Origin: Onthophagus taurus
Lineage: Eukaryota; Arthropoda; Insecta; Coleoptera; Scarabaeidae
Assembly (NCBI RefSeq): GCF_036711975.1
Contig: NC_091971.1
Location: 31,007,501 to 31,071,500, forward strand
Direction: 5' to 3'
Length of the DNA stretch: 64,000 bases
The translations under genes were made by a program, and so were the position numbers. Under the pieces are notes generated by a model. It had not been told where the DNA came from. It made no database searches and saw only the letters and a program-made list of their open reading frames with translations. Positions 43,430-55,400 of this stretch are shown in pieces. Positions within the stretch are counted from its first letter, which is position 1. Every line of letters begins with the position of its first letter.

Positions 43430-43800
43430 CAAGAAACAGCAGTGAATGACAGACCAAATCCTCCAGATTATGACAGAGAGAAGAAAGCAAAAGACCAAGA
43501 ACAACAGCCATTACAGGAAGCTGAATATGATGGTAAAAACAGAGTGCCGAAAAGCGAAAGATCTATGGCTGAAGGAGACATGCAAGGAGATAGTAACGCT
43601 GCAGAATAAGTACGACTTGTTTAAACTCTACAACAATAAACGAGGAACTCATAAAATCAAACAACATCGGGGTGTTTTGAAAAGAGAAATAACAAAATCT
43701 CAGTAGGTGTTGAAGAAAGACTACAACGATGACAATAGTACATTGAAAATCTTAAGGCGACCACCTCAAGGTGATAATTGTAATGAGCATAGTCCTCTTG
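43430..43800 (+). pseudogene. RTE-type LINE fragment
   Basis: The plus strand encodes M-T-D-Q-I-L-Q-I-M-T-E-R-R-K then K-A-K-D-L-W-L-K-E-T-C, the linker between endonuclease and RT of RTE elements. It is truncated at both sides. Confidence 0.7.
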
Positions 43801-44013
43801 AAAACTCTACTTGCCATCTTTTTCGATTCAACTAAAATAGCTCAAAATTACCAAACTTGAACTTGCAATTGAAGGGGGGCTTAGTGTGAAACAATGACAA
43901 GGCACAAATATAAAATTATTAGAAAATCGACTTTGAAATTTGTACAAAATCTGTAAAATTAATGTTTCCGTCTCTTTACCTTTTGGGTTGTTTACATTAG
44001 TAACACAACTGTA

Positions 44014-46213
44014 CAGGATGTCCCGTTAAGCGTACGGAGCGGCTGTATCTCTAGGACGGTAAGGCCTAGAGGTTTGGGAAAAAAATCTTTATAAGCAAAG
44101 TGACCAAGAGAAATAGCTGGAAATTATTTAGAAGTTCGTAATTCGACCGCTAGGGGGCGTAACTGCCATTGAGAAACATAAAGTTCCCGCTATCTCAGAA
44201 ACTTAGACGATGAGCTATAACTTTGACAACATCATTTAATAGCTTGGATAATACCGCATCGCTTTTGTTTTGCGATATTTCTCATATCTGTCATAATAAG
44301 GGAGGGGGAGGCCAATGCGTTTTCATATGTTTACATTTTAATATCTCCTGGACCATTCAACCGATTTGAATATTTTCGGTGCTGTTTGAAAGAGCATTTT
44401 ATGCTCTTTTTAAAGATATTTTCAGTAAGACCGTTTGCTTTAAAACAAATGAGCTAGAGGACGTTATCTGCAGCGATTACATATTTTTATGATTTTTGAA
44501 GAAAAGTTAAATGGAACGATACTATTTACTTCACAGACCCTTAGTCACCTTAAAATTTGCTAAATTTCAGTGAAAACCGCATCTCGATATCGCCACCCGT
44601 TCTCGAGTTATAGAAGAAAATGTTAAAAACGAGTGCCATCAATCGGATCCAGTTACCTCATCGAGAAAAACAAATCACATAACCATGGTAACTGTAAACA
44701 TGTCATTTACTAACGCAGAGCGTATGATGATTTATTTTCAATGTTTCGAATACGATACAACTGCATGGCAAAAATGTGCAATGCAATTACGACAAAGAAA
44801 GACATTTTTCTCTAGAAGTGTTTTTAAGATTGACTTAGCGATTACGGAAAACTGGCAACGTGTAGCCCATTCAGATATCTCTATGAATTCGTAAATCACA
44901 TTGGTGCGCAATTGGATCCCACATAATCTGGGAACTCCGAAAACAATTGTCCACAAGATTTCTCAAGAAAATAATATCTCCCCCACGTTGTTTTGCATTA
45001 GGCCTTAACAGATACCGATTATGATAACAGACTGAACTATTATCATTGACTTTTAAATATGATTTGGGCAAATCCAAACCGTTTGTCACAAATGCTATGG
45101 ATGCATGAAGCATCTGTCCACAATCTGATGTAAACTTGCATAATATGCATTCTTGGTTCGAGCAAAACCCACATTGCTTTCACCCCTTTATCTATTGGGT
45201 AGACTAAACGACCTGACTTTTCAAGAAAAACCAATAACCAGGAAAAATATGACAAAACACTAAATACCAGTAGAAACGTGCCCAGGGCCGAGACTTAAGC
45301 AGCGCTTTTTTTTCGTCGAAACTAGATTAAATAAATGCATCGAGGTTTATGAAAGGCATTTCGCACATTAGTGAGTTAATTTTGCCAAAAATTTAAGTTA
45401 TTCTAAGTGTTTTGGTTTATTTTGTTTTATTATCATTGTTGATGTTTCATTGATCCGTTGGCTTTTCAACACGCCTCAAAAGTAGTTTTGAAGCAGTTCT
45501 AAGCTTGGATAAAGTGTGAAGGAAGGTTCTAGATAATAAAATTTTTGTTGTCTCTTATTTGTTTCCTAAGGTAACTTGATCCGATTAAGATATACGAATT
45601 TTTAACATTTTCTTTTATAATTCGAGAATGGATGGAGATATCGAGATGCGGTTTTCACTAATATTTAGCAAATTTTATGGTGATTAATGGTCTGTGAAGT
45701 AAATAGTACCGTTCCATTTAACTTTTTTTCAAAAATCACTAAAATATGTAACCGCTGCAGATAACGCCCTCTAGCTTATTTGTTTTAAATCAAGCGGTCT
45801 TACTGAAAATATCTTTTAAAAGAGCATGAAATGCTCTTTCAAACAAGACCAAAAATATTCAAATCGGTTGAATGGTCCAGGAGATATTAAAATGTAAACA
45901 TTTGAAAACGCATTGGCCTCCCCCTCCCTTATTATGACAGATATGAAAAATATTGCAAAACAAAAGCGATGCGGTATTATCCAAGCTACTAAATGATGTT
46001 GTCAAAGTTATAGCTCATCGTCTAACTTTCTGAGATAGCAGGAATTTTATGTTTCTCTATGGCAGTTACGCCCCCTAGCGGTCGAATTACGAACTTCAAA
46101 ATAATTTTCAGCTACTTCTCTTGCCCACTTTGCTTATAACGATTTTTTCCCCAAACCTCTAGGCCTTACCGTTGTTGAGATACAGCCGCTCCGTACGCTT
46201 AACGGGACACCTG
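44014..46213. mobile_element. Mariner-type element with long inverted ends, nested
   Basis: TA flanks at 44012-44013 and 46214-46215. The inverted ends start CAGGTGTCCCGTTAAGCGTA (with one or two differences) and the match extends over most of the element, including a CCCCTCCCTTATTATGACAG block. A short plus-strand frame at about 44700-44900 starts like a mariner helix-turn-helix; the rest of a transposase is missing. Confidence 0.82.
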
Positions 46214-46406
46214 TATATATCTATCCAGGATATTGAAATAATAAAAAAAATATATGGAAAACTATAATAAATATATAAATAGAATTTTATTAGAAAAATT
46301 GTGACTTGTAACACTTTTGCACTAACAAACGACAACATTTTCAATTCAAAACTAAATAAGTCAATAACTCAAAAAAAAAAATAAATATAAAGAAATAATG
46401 TTTAAA

Positions 46407-48311
46407 CTAAGAAAATGGCTCTGCTTCATTAATAATTTCAGGTTCCTCTGTTTCTTCAGCACTTTCAGTTATTTTCGGCTGTAAATTTTGGAAAAAACCA
46501 TGATTCACAGCCGGTATGTAAGGTTTTTTTGAAATTTTAATTGGTTCAAGATACTTTCTATCTAACTGATCAAGTGTAGTGTATACTGGTCTTCCTCGTT
46601 TTGAGACAGACACCTGGCCGTACTCACCATGAACGGAATGTTTGACGTAAAAAACTTTAGTATTTTTATTACTAAATTGAAATGAAAACGCATTAGCAAA
46701 GTCTAAGTTATGGCCAATATTGGTGCGTGAACTCTTTTTTAAGTTTGTAAGAGTAGGTGTAAAGTTTAAATAATCTTCCTGCGTCATAACTGTGACTGCA
46801 AAAGGTGTTTTTTTTGTTTCATCGTCGTATAATATCGTACCATTCATTCGGACAAAAAATTTGTGGTGCATACCTTCGGTGTCGCTTTTCTATAACTGCG
46901 AAGTCCCTATCAGAAGGAAGATGAGTATGACCACTTACGAGAAAATGGTGCGTTATTGTTTTAAATTTATTCTCCTTTACCAGTTGTAACCATAAACTCA
47001 TCATTAGCCAATTTTTATTTTGCCCTGGGCAATTACCTGTAAATATAATTAGGTGGTCAATTTCGGTCTTCGTCATAAGAAATTTTAGGAGGATTGAGGA
47101 GGACTTCATCACTTCCTCTTTTTGCTATATCTTCCGTCCAGAGAAACATGTGCCCTTTGCCATTTGTACAATCATGAATGCCTAAGTTGTATAACCAGAT
47201 TTTTCTGCAATAAAACGCTGGACCCGTTGTTAATTTCGGGTTTGGTAATGCCTGTTGTAAGTCAAATGAAATTACCAACGTTCTATTGGTGTTTTTTGAT
47301 TCTTGACTCGTGTTATTTAACAAATCCTGCATTGCTTTCGCTTTAGTTTTATGTGTCGTCAGGTCAATGTTTAGCCGAGACAATTCCTGATTTTTATTTA
47401 ATTTTGTTGCAGAGTCTATTCTGATGTTAAGTTGATCACAAGTTTGGCATGTGTCGGATTTGGGTAATTTAAAGCCAATATTGTATTCTGTACAAAATAT
47501 CTGCCTATATGTGTGCTCCAGAACAGGTTTGATATGTTGTTGTTGACACCACGGAACATAATACTCAGAACAAAGACGCGATATGGTCATATCACGGTTA
47601 AGGTATACTTTCCCTAGATTTTCAGCCCTGCTATAGTGACTTTGGTATTTAGGTATTAAATCTATATGCTGTCTAACACTCTGCTTTTGCTGGTCACTAA
47701 TTTGATTAGGTCTGTTCGAATGTCGGTCACGTTTATCTTTTTCTGGTACAGGAGTTCCTCTTATTTTCTTTGAAACGATGTTGTTCAGTCTACCCTTTGA
47801 TTTTTGCAGACCGTGAACATTCAGAAACTCGGTTTTACACACGTTTACTGTTTGGCCATTAGCATTGACAGAATAAATCGCATTGGAAGTTCTACTTGAT
47901 TCTTGTCGTTTTTGCCTTGTTTTGTAAGATCTCTTTTTCTTTGCTATAGCTATGCATCCAAAGAGATACCCATTCTGCAATTCCTATGATCCCAAATTCC
48001 AAAATTCATTGAAAATACGGTTTTCATTACCATCTAGTTTCTCTCTACATCTTTTTTTACACTCACAAGGAGGTCCTAACTCCCGAGCTGCAACAGTCTT
48101 TTTGGTTTTGTCACTAGTATACTGCTGTCCCAGATTTCTTCTTATTTTTCTTTTTGATCGTGGATATGTGTCTTCTTTTCGGTGTTTCCATCTACTTCTA
48201 GGGGCAGGTTCAGGTGTATCAGCCCTAATCCGTTTTAATGTTCTGCTCCCTGTTTCCCTATCTGATTCTTTTATACTATCGTTCTATATTGAAAAAGCAA
48301 TACTAAACTAG
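46407..48311 (-). pseudogene. Decayed DDE-type transposase of a family common in insect genomes
   Basis: Reading down the minus strand: a Cys-containing N-terminal block (G-P-P-C-E-C-K-K-R-C), an in-frame TAG, then 47980-47057, 47112-46819 and 46871-46407 in shifting frames. Landmarks are C-x2-C (T-C-Q-T-C-D), S-F-D-L-Q-Q-A-L-P, F-T-G-N-C-P-G-Q-N-K-N and V-S-G-H-T-H-L-P-S-D-R-D-F-A-V-I-E. The first Asp and the Glu look intact, but the second position, usually Asp before N-C-x-G-Q-N, is Gly here. Assignment to the Sola group is possible but unproven. Confidence 0.6.
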
Positions 48312-48929
48312 CCACCCAATGACAACCCAATTTGCTTGCATAGAATTAACAATGGCAATACAATAACATGCCACATAAATGAAAAAAGTCATTTACCTGT
48401 TGATTTGTCCTTTACCACTATCATCGACTGGAGAATCTACATCACTCATTTCACTGTTCATTATATTAAAATTATTCGATTCACATGCACTTAAGTCACG
48501 ACGCGTTACAATTTTTGTGTGACTTGTCATTGTTTATTTTCACAAAACAAATGCGTATGTAGCAACGCAAGATCATTACTACGAATTTGTGGTGCTATGC
48601 TTTGGAATATTTTCAAACTATTTATTCCGTGACTTATTATACTTTTGTAGAACTCGAAAATAAGCAAAATTCATATTTGAAAAAAATGTGACTTGTCATT
48701 GTTTCACACTAAGCCCTTCAATTGTTATCAAACCGAATTTTAAAAAAACTGTTATCACAGTCAGAAAGAGCGCTCCTCAACTATCTTAATCCGCGTAAAA
48801 ATAATCATTATTTTTTTCTTTATGCCTGATTCAAACTCCAAACATTAGGTGGTCTACCCTTTATAACTCTCCGTGTTGGTTTATTTTTCACCGGTGAGTT
48901 TTTGTGTGATCGTTACCTTGGTCGTTTGT

Positions 48930-49620
48930 AAGTTCAGGAAACTAGGGTGGCTGCGGGGCTAATGGTTTGATAGTAGCGAGAGGAAGTTTTAGGAAAACCA
49001 ATGTCTTCAACAACAAAATTTTATTTACAACAATAATAACAATAATGTAAGTGCGGACGCGAAAAGGGTAACTGCTGACTGATCTGCCGATGGTAAATGC
49101 TAACTGATAAGTGATGGTAACTGGTGGTAACTGACTGAACTCTCTGGGCCGATCCTGGTTCCTTTTATCCCCGAGTCCAGTAACATCCCCGGTGAAAGTT
49201 CTCTTCGAGTCCTTATCTGGACCAAAAGGATCTGCTGTCCAGATGTACGGAGAGAGTTCTTCTGAATTGTTTCGAACGCTTTCTGGCGTCCAGATGTTCG
49301 CCACGGAGAGCGTCCAGTAATATCTCCGGTGAAAGTTTTCCGGGAACCCTTTGCCTGGACCAAAAGGGTGTCCTGCCCAGATGACCGGAGAGAGATTTTT
49401 TTGAACGGTTTAAAAAGTTCTCTGGCGTCCAGATGTTCGCCACAGTGGCTATTGCGTTTGCGTTTCCAGATTCGTGGTGTTTGCTAGAGTTTGGAAACAT
49501 AATTTTGCTTAAATTTTGTAAGGTTGGGTTGGTGTTTTGCTGATATTGATATTTTTGGGTTTTGAATGTTATTAGTCTTAACATTAACTTTAATTTGTTA
49601 TTCATTATGCACATCTATAA
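48930..49620. repeat. GC-richer block with a 137-bp tandem duplication
   Basis: Copies 49175-49311 and 49312-49443 both begin GTCCAGTAAYATCYCCGGTG and end GTCCAGATGTTCGCCAC. The block is flanked by repeated AAYTGRTGGTAACTG-like words and ATTTATTTACAACAATAATA. It could be a retroelement LTR in minus orientation, but I could not define its ends. Confidence 0.7.
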
Positions 49621-49641
49621 GAAGCTTATACATACTTTATA

Positions 49642-50056
49642 CAGGTAATTCAAATTCGACCCCCACTATTGGGATCTCAGAAACCATAAGATATACAGAA
49701 ATGGTTGAATGGGGGAAAAGTTGCGTATCTTAGAGCTCATCATTTTTCAACAAAGTTTTTGGATCTAGCCGTCGGAGAAAATTTCTAGTTGTCATGATAT
49801 TTTTCATAAAAAATTGCCTTAAGAATGTTTTTTCAGATTCACGAAAAAACGAAAAATAAAGAGATTATAGGCAAAAAACAAAAAAGAAATTTTTGTGTTT
49901 TTCGAGCATATTTTAAAAACTAAAATGGCTAGATCCAAAAACTTTGTAGAAAAATGATGAGCTCTAAGATACGCAACTTTGCCCCCATTTAACCATTTCT
50001 GTATCTCTTATGGTTTCTGAGATCCCAATGGTGGAGGTCGAATTTGAATTACCCTG
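49642..50056. mobile_element. 415-bp miniature mariner-type element
   Basis: TA flanks at 49640-49641 and 50057-50058. The inverted ends start CAGGTAATTCAAATTCGACC and match for about 130 bp. It lies about 125 bases beyond the 3' end of the first insulin-like gene. Noncoding. Confidence 0.88.
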
Positions 50057-50181
50057 TATAGATTTTATAGGAACATCAAAAATTAGTAAAAACAACCAGG
50101 TTTTATTTGTATATTGTTTTATTAATATTTATTCAAATTACAAACTATAGAAACATTTTTCTTTTAAGTGGAATTTTACAA

Positions 50182-50546
50182 TTAATAATAACAGTATGTT
50201 TCTATAGTTCTCTCACTGCAAGGATTCAAACAGCATTCAGTAACAATTTGTCTTCTTCTTAATTTACTTTCTATCATTCTGTTAGTTCTAGCAGATGAAA
50301 TTTTATCATCAATACTAGCCATCGAAGAATCGAAATTACCTAAAAAGTATTAATACAAAATGAATTTAAAATTAATTTTTGTTTAATTAAAATCAGATTT
50401 TTACCATTAATTAGTTTTCCTTCATATTTGTTTGAGCAAACAAAGGATACCAAATCATCTAAATGCCCTCCACAAGCTTGATAAATTTTTTCTGAAGATG
50501 AAATGCCAATAAAAACAGAAATTACCAATAAAAATTTAAACACCAT
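50182..50546 (-). CDS. ILP: Insulin-like peptide 1 (prepropeptide)
   Basis: Two minus-strand exons, 50546-50405 and 50339-50182, phase 1, total 300 nt (99 residues). Residues 1-18 are a hydrophobic signal peptide. The B chain has C-G-G-H-L-D-D-L-V-S-F-V-C, the insulin C-x11-C spacing. A connecting peptide of about 35 residues ends in R-R-R, a prohormone convertase site. The A chain starts Q-I-V-T-E-C-C and keeps C-C-x3-C-x8-C, ending Y-C-Y-Y. Insulin-like peptides are secreted ligands of the insulin receptor controlling growth and metabolism. The intron at the end of the B-chain coding region is the conserved insulin position. A TATA-like box lies at 50626-50633. It is a close paralogue of the gene at 58676-59040. 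Confidence 0.93.
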
Positions 50547-50625
50547 TATTGAAATTTCGTGGGAAGGATATATTTATCGTTAGAAGATTAAGTTTAGAAC
50601 TTGATCAAGGTCTAAGTGAAGTTCG

Positions 50626-50633
50626 TTTATATA
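50626..50633 (-). promoter_or_regulatory. TATA box of insulin-like peptide 1
   Basis: TATATAAA on the minus strand, about 80 bases upstream of the start codon. The surrounding sequence to about 50718 is conserved at the paralogue (59119-59126 for its TATA). Confidence 0.7.
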
Positions 50634-50859
50634 TAGTAGGGATGTTTTCAAATGAATTTAGTTGAATTATTCGAGGCGATGTGCTTCGATTTTCCAGATC
50701 GTTGGATTTTAGCAAGTGACAATTTGCAACGAACAGTTTTAGAAACGAAATTGATTTAAATGGAGCAAGTTAAATTGGAAACTTTGCGTATATTATATTT
50801 ATAGAGTAAAAGTATTGAATTAAATTGTCAAAAAATCGGTTGATTATGTTGTATTCTTA

Positions 50860-51190
50860 AATAGCTTTTATTAAAAAGTATACATATATTTTGAGAAATG
50901 CTTTGAGCAACATCATTCCACAAAACCTTCGCTCCACGAATTCTTCGTCATGCTGATAAGAACCAGATAGTTCCAAAACAGCAAGCAAACTGGGAACACT
51001 ACACCCTGTGTAGAACTGCATATTCACAGAACTACTTTGAATGAATCCCATTTTGTGTTCGACGCAAACTGTTTCGCATTCGTCAAACTGTTTCACTTTG
51101 TCAACTTTGGAAAGATTTGGAAAGCAAAAGACATTGTGTCTCAGAAATACAGCGTTCAGAAAGCATCGTTCGCCAAACATAACAGACTAT
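50860..51190. other. Unassigned sequence beside the mariner at 51194
   Basis: Open on both strands for about 100 codons but with no family resemblance I can name. It ends at the TA target of the next mariner, so it belongs to the sequence that element hit. Confidence 0.3.
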
Positions 51191-51494
51191 ATACAGCTGG
51201 TCCATTTAACGTGAGACAAGCGATTATTTTGGGGACGATAACATTTTTGACTTTGACCTTATTTTCAAGGTCATGTGAAGGTCACGGCCAATTTTTTAAA
51301 TGGCACTCTATGTTTTTGATTGCAAAATCTGAATCTATGGATAAAAGTAAAATAATTAAAAAAAAACGACGGCGAAACATCTTTTGTGGACAAAATCTAA
51401 ATAATTTTTTTATTCAAATAGTTTTAAATACTGTTTATTTATAAAAAAATTATTAAACTATACTATTAATCAACAACAAGTATAAAATTTATAA

Positions 51495-52240
51495 TTAATG
51501 TTCAAATATTTCCCCACCCACTTCATTACATTTATTAAACCTTCTACTAAAACTTTCTTTACATCTTAAAAGATTTTCTTGGCTACTATTTCTGCACGCA
51601 TTACTTATCCGCTCTTTCATGTTTTCTGGCGTACTCGGTATTTCGCGATAAACATTATCCTTAAGGATGCCCCACAAAAAAAATCAAGAGGTGTTAAATC
51701 AGGTGATCTGGCAGGCCAGAAATTTGGACCTCCCAATTCTGCCACACCAAACATTAACCGACCAAGGTCGTTGATGTTCTACTTCACGCAACCATCTCGG
51801 ATTTTCAACGCTCCAATAGTGCATGTTACGTCTATTGACTTGTCCTTTGTTTGTAAAAGTAGACTCATCCGAGAATAGCACATTACCAAGGAAATTGACG
51901 TCCAACCGCATTCGTTCTTGTGCCCATTGACAAAATATGAATCGATTTTCAAAATTACCTCCATAAAGCTGTTGATGCAATGAAATGTGGTATGGGTGAT
52001 ACTTGTTGCGCTTTAATATTCCTAAAATGCAAGTCGTCGAGTGCTAACTTGAGGATTTACCTCAACGCTAGCTAAACCGCAATTTCCTTTTCTTGCGTAG
52101 TTACAGCAGCTCGCCGAGTTCTTTCTTGATTCCACATTTCCAATGTTTGTGAAATCATTCACAACTTTGTAAAAGATACTTCTCGAAGGTGTATTTCGAT
52201 CACAAAAACGTTCTCGATACATTTCGACTTTTGCTGCCAC
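51495..52240 (-). pseudogene. Decayed mariner/IS630-like transposase
   Basis: Three frames in order: 52240-52022 (A-A-K-V-E-M-Y-R-E-R-F helix-turn-helix start), 51980-51699 (L-F-S-D-E-S-T-F at Asp 1, H-Y-W-S-V-E-N-P-R-W) and 51677-51495 (C-terminus ending G-G-E-I-F-E-H). The block between the second and third Asp is largely deleted. Confidence 0.75.
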
Positions 52241-52245
52241 ACTTA

Positions 52246-53195
52246 GGGCCAGTTTATCAATATCTAGTTAAGACGATTTATCTGTCAATTAAAATTGTAG
52301 CTGATAGATAACGTCGACGAATCGTTTATCCACCCGTAGTTTAGGGTAATCTTATAGATAAATATGACATTTGGATACCCACCAGATTGAAGTACTGGTT
52401 AAGGGTTTACCTATTTAGATATTATCAAAAAAATGTGAGCACAAATTTGGTTGCTAGGTGAAAGGAAATGACAATAAAATCAAAATATAACTTCAAAAAT
52501 AAATTAAGCTTATAATTGTGGTGATGGATAAGCAAGAGAAAGAAATGATCATCAAATTTTAGTACAGCAGAAAAGAACTTGCTGACGGATTTGGCAAACG
52601 AATATAAAAATGTTATAGAAAATAAATAATAATCTAGTAATTAAAAAAAAAAATAATAATATAATCTATAATCTAATACATATAATCTCGTCCCAATTTT
52701 TACCAAGATTGACAAAACTGTGTCCTTTTTTAACCGAAATCTAACAAAAAAACGTGGTCGTCCAACTCCTCAAGGTGGTTTTGACTTTTGTCTTTCTTTT
52801 ATAATATATGGTCGTCGTTTATAATTTAAGAGTTGGACAATATCCTCATCTTTATCGCTGTCTAATAAATGTTCATGTAGGAATTCCATTATAAAAGAGG
52901 TTTTCGAAAACAAAGCACAACACCGAAAGCACACGGGAATGATAACCTCCAAAACACGATCAGCTGTTTATATCAACTTCACAAACTAAAGTCAATTATT
53001 CAAATTTCACCAATTACGTTTCATTTCCGTTTCTAATGTTAACACTCAGGGGTACCATCTATGTTCTATCTCGTAGGTTGCTGCCTGTCGGGTAGAAAGT
53101 TGCTGGATAAACGGTTCGCTGAGGTTATCTGTTACACAAGTTTATCCATGAGTTGCATATCTAACAGATTTAACTCGACATTGATAAACCGGTCC
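52246..53195 (-). mobile_element. Nonautonomous Harbinger-type element, TTA flanks
   Basis: TTA flanks at 52243-52245 and 53196-53198. The ends are inverted copies of GGGCCAGTTTATCAATATC (right copy GGACCGGTTTATCAATGTC). The minus frame at 52952-52770 (E-H-L-L-D-S-D-K-D-E-D-I-V then Y-K-R-R-P-Y-I-I-K-E-R) resembles the N-terminal exon of Harbinger transposases. The catalytic exon is absent. Confidence 0.72.
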
Positions 53196-53477
53196 TTAGA
53201 GTATCCATGATTTAATGACTTAGTTTAAATACTTTACCTTAATGTAAAACGTGTTGCCAAGCAGTTTTATGCAAACATAGTTTTACCTGTTACATTTTAA
53301 AACAATTTAATCAATTAATTCTCTGAAAGCGATATTCTGAAAATGCCGACATAATCAGTTCCACGAACTCTTGTTTTTTATGCGTTATTGTATTGTCAAA
53401 TTGACAAAGGCGGAGAAATGTCGGAACCTTTTAGACCTCTTTCCAAAGATTTTTCCGACGAGCCAGGTCACCCGATG

Positions 53478-54048
53478 TATAGTCTTCCACACGGCGATCG
53501 GTTTTTATGATACTGTCACTTTCCTACTGTAGTTGTAAAACTAACAAAGACGGGGTTGTAACAGGTAGTTCCCCATTGTAAAATGCTGGGATTCCTCACT
53601 CAGGGCGGCATTAAGGACCACACTTTACTGGCAAATTGTAGAAAAATAATAGGGTCATATATAAATACTCATTATTCTCTTATTTGTTGTGTTTCTAATA
53701 TTAAGTACATATTTTTTCTAAGAAATGTTTTAAGGAGGCATGCATTGTCTACTTACAAAAGAGGGTGGAGAATAATTAGATTCTTTAAAATTTTGTTATT
53801 CTATTATTTAGACATTCCTGAAAGTAATATTTTTTTCTAAGACTTTTATACTAGTTTTTATAATTAAATTTTAGTTGTTATAACTAAACTTTGATTTTTA
53901 ATGAAATTTTAGTTTAAAAAAATTTAAGTTCTACCCTGTCCTTGTATGACTGTCATAAGTCTTTTCAGGTACTCGAGGGGGCAAAAATCACCCCGGCTTT
54001 TATTTATGACTGTCATAAAAACCGATCTGGATGTGGAAGAGTATACCT
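53478..54048. repeat. Inverted repeat of about 40 bp enclosing 500 bp
   Basis: The arms contain GATCGGTTTTTATGAYASTC at 53497-53516 and its inverted copy near 54010-54030, plus a shared TCTTCCACA piece. The enclosed open frame (53583-53840) resembles nothing I know. It is possibly a miniature element. Confidence 0.45.
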
Positions 54049-54505
54049 CTTCTGGATTTTTTTGTTGAGCATTCTTAAATAGTATTCTAAGAATTAAGAA
54101 CTAAACACAATGTATCGAAGCGGGTAGGAAAATGTTTAAAAATTCATAAATCTTATTTGTTTTTGTTAGATTATAAACGTTAGTTAATTGTTTCTGAAGA
54201 AGTTTCAATTTTTTTCAAATGATGTTTTGCAGTTGTACTGGCACAGTAAATTTTTTTTATTTTTTTTTGAATTGATTTACGGTTATCCACAGAATCAGAT
54301 TTTACAATAAAATTTATACTTAGGGTGCCATTTAAAAAAAAAAGGTCGTGACCTTCATATGACCTTGAAAATAAGGTCAAGGTCCAAAAATGTCATCGTC
54401 ATATGGTTTCCCCCTTCGCACAGAACAACTTTCATTTGGTTCATTTTTATGTAAAATGAACTGTTTTCGAGATAATCGCTTGTCTCACGTTAAACGGACT
54501 CTGTA

Positions 54506-55400
54506 TCGTTGTTTTGCTTGTTTCGGCTTGAATTCGTCGCTTCAACTAAAGAAGTTCGTCAGAAAGGACCAAAACATAAAAACGACCGTGCGCCAAGTAT
54601 CGTTGATTTACAATATGAGTGTAGGATCTGTACATAAAATTCTAAAGCAAGCAAAGTTCCAACCATACAAGATTAGAGCTGCAAGAATTGAGCGAAGACG
54701 ACTTTGATCGAAAACTCGGATTCGGCGAAATAATGTTGGAATCGTTAAATCAAAATGGTACCTTTTTGTCCTCCATCATGTTTTCGGAGAATTTTTGTAT
54801 TTTGTTTAAACAGGCAAGTGAATCGATATAATTGCAGATACTGATGTGATAGCAATAGATACACATCCAACTCCTACAAAAAATTAATGTTTGGGCAGGC
54901 ATCCAAACAATTCCATTGGCCAGAATATCGTTGGTCCATTTTTTAATTTTACGTAGATCTGTCCATTGAACTTCTCCAAGAAAATGTTTTGCCCAGACTA
55001 CGAGAACTGTTTTCCAACTACAATAATCCACAGCTAATACGTGACACTATTTGGCTGTAATAAGATGGAGTCCCACCGCATTTTGTCGCTAAGTTTTCGA
55101 CAATTACTGGACGACGTTATTCCAGGCAGGTGGATCGGGCGCAGAGGAAGCATGGAATGGCCGGCCAAGTCTCCCGACTTGACTCTACTTGATTTTTTCT
55201 TGTGGAACCATGTAAAAGAAAAATCCTATGTAAAGAAAAATTTTGTCTAACGGGTCTACTTCTGTCAACAAGTTGATGGACGACACTTTGAACACCTTAT
55301 TTAGTGTTCAGGTCTTGATTTTGAAAACGTTGATAATGTTTAAATAGCAACTGAACAGCGGACAAATTGGCAAAATTAACATCGACACCACTACATTGTT
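54506..55400 (+). pseudogene. Decayed mariner/IS630-like transposase, plus strand
   Basis: Plus-strand blocks in order: a helix-turn-helix-like V-S-L-I-Y-N-M-S-V-G-S-V-H-K-I-L-K, then S-S-I-M-F-S-E-N (Asp 1 lost), and near 55150-55215 W-P-A-K-S-P-D-L-T-L-L-D-F-F-L-W around Asp 3. Stops and frameshifts lie between them. It is a different copy from the minus-strand one next to it. Confidence 0.65.

Larger units (their letters stand above)
43872..48719 (-). mobile_element. 4.8-kb terminal-inverted-repeat DDE element (family uncertain)
   Basis: The ends are inverted copies of AAGGGCTTAGTGTGAAACAA followed by TGACAAG (left end has three extra G). CAATTG lies directly outside both ends and may be a 6-bp target duplication. 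It carries one decayed minus-strand gene (46407-48311) and is split by a 2.2-kb mariner-type element. It is itself inserted in a small repeat related to 25597-26020. Confidence 0.7.
51194..54503 (-). mobile_element. Mariner/IS630-like element containing a Harbinger-type insertion
   Basis: TA flanks at 51192-51193 and 54504-54505. The inverted ends start CAGMKKGTCCRTTTAACGTG and go on to GAGACAAGCGATTAT; a second shared inner block lies at AAGGTCATRTGAAGGTCACG. A decayed minus-strand transposase lies at 52240-51495. A TTA-flanked element is inserted at 52246-53195. Confidence 0.75.

Noticed and set aside
50340..50546. 68-residue open frame as a complete small secreted peptide
   Set aside because: The true protein splices at 50405 into a second exon that supplies the A chain; the read-through tail is intronic.
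50857..51444. 107- and 135-codon frames next to the mariner at 51194
   Set aside because: The second crosses the element boundary, and the first has no recognisable family or start context.
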